DNA from: Calliphora vicina
Taxonomy: Eukaryota; Arthropoda; Insecta; Diptera; Calliphoridae
NCBI RefSeq assembly: GCF_958450345.1
Contig: NC_088782.1
Span: forward strand, 4,783,501 to 4,847,500
Length of the DNA stretch: 64,000 bases
Direction: 5' to 3'
The notes under the pieces: model-generated
The model's database searches: none
What the model saw: only the letters and a program-made list of their open reading frames with translations
What the model was told of the DNA's origin: nothing
Position numbers and translations under genes: made by a program
Shown: piece after piece, positions 57,381 through 64,000 of the stretch
Position numbering within the stretch: the stretch's first letter is position 1
How the letters are laid out: every line of letters begins with the position of its first letter

Positions 57381-57661
57381 AGTAGTTGCTCTGAAATTTA
57401 ACTAAAAATTCTTTGGCTGCCTTTTGTCATTTTTCAATTTTATTGGTTTTGCAATGTAAATAAAGCAGTACTCTACATTTTGACACGAAAAAGCTCTTAA
57501 TTGTTCAATGCATTTGTTCCCAAATTTTTACCTTTGACGACGAGTGGGAGGTGTAATATTTTGACAACACTTTAGTATCGTAATGTCACCTTTCCGAGTA
57601 AGAATCCGCAATAAAATTTTAAAAATTTCCAGCGGAAAATTCTTCGTCGTCAAAGGATTAA

Positions 57662-59571
57662 TAGGCTAAAAGGGCATTTCATAGTTTTTGCATGATTTGT
57701 ACAGCTTTTCTAAAAAGATAGTTGCTTATTTACTTCAAGTAATTTAATCATTATATTTTTTTTATAACAAATAAAACGTGTTTATTAAAAACTAAAATAT
57801 CGCATAAAAAAAAACAAAAATAAGTCAAATCATCAAATGTCAAAATATAAATGACAGCAGCAGCAGTATAAATGAAATGCATGCATGCTGTTGTCACACA
57901 TGTAAACAAGTACTCACACTATCACTCCCGCTACTTACCCAGCCGTTCTGGGTGACTGCTACGAATAAGTGATTTTACGTATCATTTAGGTATTTAAGAT
58001 GTGCGGATACTATGACCCTACATATATTACAAATAGACAATGTAGTCAATGAATTCACCTACCGATAACATAGAGTCAGTTATCTTACTAGCTACCTAAC
58101 AGGTTTCTTGATTAGCTACATAACTAGTTATTTGAAAATGTTCGGGTGCTACACGGAATATAGTTGACCTGAAATAGTCACTTAATAAGACATCTCCTAG
58201 ACAGTTCAATAACCAATTGCTTGTAAAAAAAACCTTCCTCCGACTACTATCCAATACATTACTACTGGTGGGTAAAATAACTTCTTTGTAAATATCAAAT
58301 GACCCAATACATATAAATTGGAGTGAGCCATGTAATAAAACATTAGTGATTGTCGCTAATATTTCAAAGGGATATCAAAAGGGATATACAACTTGTAAAA
58401 CTGTTGGGTAAATAGATATATCCATACCTATGAACATATTCAAAAAGGAAATGAAACATAAGCTGAGGGCGAAGGAAGAGAGCCAAAAGAATTGTTTTTA
58501 TTGTTGACAATACCACGTAAAATATTGTTTGCGTGAGTTTATAACCCAACATTCTTCATAAAATTCTATTCTATGTATGACTTTGGCATGTTACGTAGAA
58601 TGTGAAATGCTTTCTGTTATTTCTTTCTACTATTTCTATATACGTATACATTTTTTCTTATGTGTTCTGAAATATTTAGCTGTTTTTTTTTCTTCTTTTC
58701 TTCTAAAAAGTAAAAAGTATTTCGTATATTTTTCCATATGATTTCAGTGCACAACAAATAAGTAAGTGCATTAATAAAAGTTTTAAGCCGAAAAAGAAAT
58801 ATGAAATAATAGCAATAAAAAAAAGCAAAATGTAAAGGAAACAAAAACGGATGATGTTACTTAGTTTGACTTTTGTGGTTTTGAGGAAAAGATGAACAAG
58901 TAAAGCATGTATGTAGCATTGGAAGCTGTACGAAAGAAAATACTTGTCATAGTTCTTGTCATATTTTAGCGAGGAATCCTAAGAAGAATTTTTTGCACAG
59001 CATGAACTCAAGACACATTCATACATAAGCGTTTACTTTAATACTTGCTTGTGTTTTTAATGGAATGGTAATATAACTACGATTTTATTATAGTAAACTG
59101 CAGAGTTGGAAAATATTTTGCAAAACCTTAAAGAAATATTAAGGTATATAAATATGCTTGAGACCGAAATGGACACTTACGTATGTTTAAAGGAACATAA
59201 ATAAAATTTAATACTCTATTGTGATATGTACCACTAAGATTAGATTATGAAGTCCATAAAGTTTTAAAAAAAATAGTAAATAGTTAAAAAAACCCGAAAT
59301 TTTTTAATACTTTTTTCTTGCTCTTAACTTATGACATGTTTAAATTATACATGTTTAAATAATGATTCCACAACAAATTAAAAGAATCTAAACAAACCTA
59401 GACTGCCATTAAGTTTTGCATTTGATTTTGTTCAGGTTCTAATGTCGCGTTCTTGTTTGTTATTGGAACTCCGAGATCGTTCTAGTCTAATAATTACAAT
59501 CTAAATTTATTAGTTTTAACTAAAAAGTTTACTGCATATAATAATCACACAAACAAATTTGTTTTGGCTTT
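57662..59571. other. AT-rich stretch, no gene recognised
   Basis: There is a CAGCAGCAG tract at 57854-57864. Frames at 58364 and 58617 (minus) are low-complexity. Nothing else is supported. Confidence 0.5.
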
Positions 59572-59810
59572 TAAAAGTGTGTCTCGTTCGCTATCGTAAG
59601 TGCATCTTTTTTCAAAAACTAATATTTTTCTTAAAACATAAAGAATTTTGTGATAAAGCAGCTGATAGGACGGCATAATGAGCTATTGCAATTGGTAGAA
59701 AGAAATAGCAAGCTACTTAAAGTACAAAATATGATAGAAACGTCAGACCTACGTTATTAAAATAAAGCCAAAAAAATTGAGATTTATATAATCTTTAATC
59801 CGTTTATATA

Positions 59811-60815
59811 TTGCGTTTTAATCGGCTCAATAGTTACGGAGTTATAATAACAAATTGAAGCAAAAAATATATTTTTTACGTGAAAATAAATTTTTTTTTT
59901 AAAAAAAAAAAACATGAAAAATCGAAAACGACAGAAATTGTACAGATTTATTACTTTACTGCAAAGCCACGTTTAATGGGAAAAAATGAGATATCGCTCA
60001 TAAAAATCGACGGATTATTTTCGAATCTATTCACAATTAAGTGAATTCGCTCATTTTCACAAAACTTTTGTTTTTTGTTTGATATACATAAATTTGAGCA
60101 GTTAATGTTCTCCTTTCGATTAATTGAATTTTGAAAGCATTTTCCTCCTGTTATGTACAAATTTTCATGTATATGTGACGTTTCAATTGGCTCAGTAGTT
60201 ACGGAGTTATAATAACAAATTGAAGCAAAAAATATATTTTTTACGGGAAAATAAAATTTTTATTTTTTTTTTTAAAAACATGAAAAATCGAAAACGACCG
60301 AAATTGTACAGATTTATTACAGATTTTAGATATCGACGTAAAAATCTACGGATTTTTTTCGAATCTATTCACAATTAAGTGAATTCGCTCATTTTCACAA
60401 AATTTTAGTTTTTTGTTTAATATACATGAAATTGAGTAGTTAATGTTCTTCTTTCGATTAATTGAATTTTGAAAACATTTGCCCCATGCTATGCATAAAT
60501 TTTCATGTATATATTGCGTTTCAATCGGCTCAGTACTTTCGGAGTTATTATAACAAATTGAAGCAAAAAATATATTTTATAGTGAAAACAGCAAATTTTT
60601 TTGTTTTAAAAAAAACATGAAAAATCGAAAACGGCAGAAATTATCCAGATTTAATACTTTGTATCAAAGCCACATGTAATAGGAAAATACGAGATATCGA
60701 TCATAAAAATCGATAAATTTTTTTCGAATTTATTCACGATTAAGTGAATTCGCTCATTTTCACAAAATGTTTGTAAATTAAATTGAGTAGTTAATGTCCT
60801 TCTTTCGATTTGAAT
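59811..60815. repeat. Three tandem copies of a unit of about 340-365 bp
   Basis: Units start at 59811 (ttgcgttttaatcggctca), 60176 (tgacgtttcaattggctca) and 60514 (ttgcgtttcaatcggctca). Each carries, in order, 'ggagttataataacaaattg', 'aaaacatgaaaaatcgaaaa', 'tcgaatctattcacaattaa', 'gtgaattcgctcattttcac' and 'ctttcgattaattg'. The first spacing is 365 bp and the second 338 bp, so unit 2 has small deletions; unit 3 is cut off near 60815. Units are perhaps 85-90% alike by eye. Non-coding. Just upstream, 59572-59625 resembles 41052-41105 (gtgtgtcacgttcgctatc). Confidence 0.9.
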
Positions 60816-62935
60816 GATTGTTTCGACATGAAATGCGTATAGTACTGGGTATACAATCTTGAGAAATCTAGAGTTTATTTTAATAACATCGGACTAACCT
60901 TAATTATGTGGAGAAACGTCTAAAAAAAATTTATAATTTTACTTAAAAATTAAAAAAACCTCTGCATAGAATTTAAAATTTGGACCACATTTGTACAACT
61001 TTAACCACAATACATCACAATTGTGTAGTGGTTTAAAAAGCCTTTAAAATTTTTTCGATTTTATTGCCTTGTGTAGTATATTTTTTGGAGCACTAAAAAA
61101 ACTATGTTGAATCAATAATGAAATAAGAAATACGAAACTAAAATTTGTTTGATATTACGCATTATAAATGTCTCGTGATAAACCACAGTAAAGTTTGTAA
61201 AAATGAATGCATATACATCAACATGACATCAGTCATATTATACTTTAGTGTAAACGAATGGCTTTAAAAAATAATTTTCTAATCGACGATTTTTGCATTT
61301 TTCTAGATGCAGCCGAAAACGAGCCCTATTTTTGGAAAAACATAATCACAATTAATAAAACATCATGCTATAGCATTTGTGAATCTTAGAAATCTACGTA
61401 TTTTTCATTTTGAATTTAATATAAACTATAAACTACTGATTTACATCAACAAACATCATTTGAGCTTCTTGTCCAATACCAAAATATTCTAAAAACATAT
61501 TTGTTTCTTTATTTCCTTTTACACAATTTTATGTGGTGGACACACACACTTTATTTGTCACTCCAATTTATCACACTATTTTCTTAATTAAAAAAACCAA
61601 AAACAAAAACTTAATATTCATCAGCTTAAAATTGTATGTAGACATACTTTGGCAGTGTCCTTTCAATGAACCAATAGACGATACTGTACATTCTCTCAGG
61701 CTGCCTATTTGTTAATGGCAACCACGCACAGTCTAAATGAATCAATTTAACAAATTTAGTTTCATTTGCACGAGTTGTCCTCCTGCAAACTGTCTGCTTA
61801 CAGTGTGTACTTTGTATGCCATAATTTTAATTTTAACTCTAAAACCGGAAGCCACCATTGTATGCTCGTAGGTATTTGTGTGTGAGCGAGTCCTCCATGT
61901 GTGACTGCATGTGGGCTTGAGTGTGGCAGTGTTTATATATTCATATATGCACCATTGTTATTAGACAGTGGTCACAATTCTACTTTTAGCTGTACGTGAG
62001 GTCGTAATTGCTTAAAACTACAAACAAATACAGACATGTGTTTATTGCATACACAGTCAGACACATATATTTATATCCATAGACAAGTGTTAGAATCTAT
62101 AGATGTGGGACAACATAAAGTGTTTGGTAGTTAAATTAGAAATGCAAATAAGTGTCGTGTCTCTTAGTTTGAATTGGGCTTAATTAAAAATTAATATTAA
62201 TAATAAAAAATAATAACTGTTTATATGTTGATATTACATATATTATTTGTAGCTGAGACTAACTGAAAGAATAAATTTAAAATATGTATTTTTTGTTTGA
62301 ACTCTTGTGTACATACGTTCTTTTATTACTTGATATACATAAATTAATATTCATACATATGTATATCGAGCACTAACCGCGAAAATATCTTAAGTGCATA
62401 ACAACGAACTATACAGGAGAAACTGTTTTTCGTTTTTTTAACCCTAGAATGCTCAGGCATTTTTTTATGCGTTTATACTAACGATAGGTAATTTTTGCGT
62501 AGTTAAGAACTTTCTTTATATACACTTCAATAAATGACAAATTCGAACTCTGTTGAATGTTTTTCTTCTTTGTTTATATCGTTTAAATAATTTCTTGTAA
62601 AAAAAGTTAAAATAAAATACAATTTCCAAAACTTGTATTCGATTGTTTTTGCTCATAAAGTTTTGAATATAAATATATTTGCTGAATAAATTTACAGTTA
62701 CATCGCCACACAGTTGTTCTATTCTAGGATTTGGCTTAAATTGTTTTTGCTATCCCAATGAAAATATTTAAGGTTAAGATATTTTCGCAGTTAAGGCTGG
62801 GTAAGTACTATATATGTATGTGTTTAGATTTTCATATACATATCCTCCAAGCAATTATAAGTTAGATTTTCGATACATACGCTAGAATAATGATTCAACT
62901 TCGTTTCTAACAAATGATATTCAGCATTTTAAAAA
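60816..62935. other. AT-rich stretch, no gene recognised
   Basis: At 62438 TTAA is followed by CCCTAGAATGCTCAGGC, like a piggyBac-type left end, but no matching right end with TTAA was found nearby. The region 61850-61950 (gtgtgtgagcgagtcctcc) is GT-rich. No gene. Confidence 0.5.
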
Positions 62936-62939
62936 AATT

Positions 62940-64000
62940 GTTCGAGAACAAACATTTGTGCAATATAAATTTATTCAAAATATTGGACATTGTTATATGT
63001 CTTGCTGGCAACATATGGTTTCTGCACCAAAGGAACTGCTCACCTTTTTAGGCCAAGAACGAATGAAGCCAATTTAGGGTACTCTGTTCCAAAGTGAATT
63101 GTATCCCAGAGAGAGCGTTATGCATCATTCGAAACAAATAGTAGTTCGACGGGGCAAGGTCTGGACTATAAGGCGAGTGCGGTGAAACTTCCCAATCACT
63201 TCTTTCTAAATACTTTTTAACAGGTATTGCAGTATGTGGCCGAGTGTTGTCATGATGGAATATTACGGTTTCATGTCTGACCGCATATTCTTTACGGTTT
63301 TCGTCAAACGCTTGCTTCAAACGAATCGGTTGCGTTCGGTACAGTTTTCATTTGATGGTATGGCCAGATTTCAGCAGCTCATAATAGATAGGACCATTTT
63401 AATCCCACCAAATATAAAGAATTACCTTAGCGCATATGATCACTTACGCTTTGGATTATCGTACTGCAGCCATTTTTCATCGCAAGTAATGATTCAGTGC
63501 AAAAACGTTTATTTTTTATAGAGTTCAAGCAGAGTTTCCTACATACAAAATCGTCATTCAAGGTCTCTCAGCTTCAATGAGTATAGTACCCAATTTCCCT
63601 GCTTTTGGATGAACCCTGCTGCTTGCAAAAGTTTTGAAAAAGCCCAATGATTTTTAAAGCTCTTCTGAGTTTGACAACAATCTTTATGGAGTAATACTTC
63701 CAGTTCTTGGTCTTCAAACTTTTTTGGCTGCTCTAGGCAATCTTTGTCTTCCCTGTCAAAATCACCAATTCTTAACCAAACAAACCATCTCCAGCTGAAC
63801 ATTAGTTGGTGTTCTTCAGCGGCACTTTTTTCAAATTCAAGAAGTGAAGCAAAACTTCCCGCATTTGACGCTTTGTTGAAACAAAATTCTACATTTTTGA
63901 AGCAAAATATAACTTTTTTGTTAAATAAATGGCAGATATATAGCTTTCAAAATTTCGTACAAGTTATTAAAAACAAAAACCGCATTCAAAAGATACGCCA
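62940..64000 (-). pseudogene. Mariner transposase relic, best preserved copy (runs off the window)
   Basis: Minus strand, N to C: 63802-63554 reads IGDFDREDKDCLEQPKKFED, QELEVLLHKDCCQTQKS and GFIQKQGNWVLYSLKLRDLE, the helix-turn-helix and linker of mariner transposases, including the conserved linker. Around 63480-63540 is FLHRIIT-like text with the first catalytic D. 63320-63048 reads ENRKEYAVRHETVIFHHDNT, RPHTAIPVKKYLERSDWEVS and PHSPYSPDLAPSNYYLF. The second catalytic D (HHDN) is intact, but the third, normally the D of APSDYHLF (34 residues on), is N, so the protein would be inactive even without the frame breaks. A normal mariner transposase is about 345 residues. The C-terminal 'GIQFTLEQSTLNWLHSFLA' is present. 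The 5' flank continues past the window end. Confidence 0.9.

Larger units (their letters stand above)
56251..57657. mobile_element. piggyBac-superfamily element flanked by TTAA
   Basis: The left end CCCTTTGACGACGAACATTT and the right end, read inversely, TCCTTTGACGACGAAGAATT form inverted termini. TTAA flanks both sides exactly (56247-56250 and 57658-57661), the target duplication of piggyBac elements. The 1,407-bp interior carries minus-strand transposase remains (56745-57135) and a nested CACAGTG-type repeat (57217-57380), so it is a deleted, dead copy. Confidence 0.88.

Overview
The window looks like non-coding nuclear DNA from a higher fly (Diptera, Brachycera; a calyptrate such as a blowfly or house fly relative is my best guess, from repeat style only). 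It is very AT-rich by eye, has no intact gene and no convincing host exon, and is a dense graveyard of transposable elements. The longest open frames are only 60-133 codons and mostly lie inside repeats. It is most simply read as intergenic or long-intron DNA. Everything below was read by eye; no alignments were run, and edges without a duplication or terminus are approximate.

Layout. 1-4.3 kb: a hAT-type element with an exact 8-bp duplication (88-735), a second hAT-type repeat (1679-2478), a mariner relic split by a 0.5-kb fold-back element, and a DINE-1-like repeat. 5.9-11.9 kb: another DINE-1-like repeat, a jockey-type reverse-transcriptase tail, a mariner fragment and three patches of a 28-bp minisatellite, the largest about 1.06 kb with a 168-bp higher-order repeat. 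13-24 kb: a small inverted-repeat element, a Helitron with canonical A|TC and CTAG|T ends and a broken helicase tail, several copies of a second DINE-1-like family, a nested insertion, and a solo LTR that itself contains a hAT-type element with an exact 8-bp duplication. 26-34.3 kb: hAT-like debris, a 401-bp hAT-like MITE, and a mariner relic that hosts the most striking object of the window: a P-element-like element (32025-33101, exact 8-bp duplication GAATTATG, CATGATATAA ends) carrying a broken piece of the host ribosome-biogenesis gene UTP20. 34-47 kb: more DINE-1-like repeats, two hAT dimerisation-domain relics, a Tc1-like tail, and inverted AT-rich arrays around a GC-richer island. 47-57.7 kb: a 344-bp element with a perfect 29-bp inverted repeat and an exact 9-bp duplication, a Helitron-like 5' end, a solo LTR nested in a fold-back element, a second Helitron helicase relic, and a 1.4-kb piggyBac element flanked by TTAA with transposase remains. 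59.8-60.8 kb: three tandem copies of a unit of about 340-365 bp. 62.9-64 kb: the best preserved mariner relic, inactivated at a catalytic residue.

No genes act together here. The interest lies in the nesting order of the elements, their target-site duplications, and the apparent capture of a host gene fragment by a P-like element.
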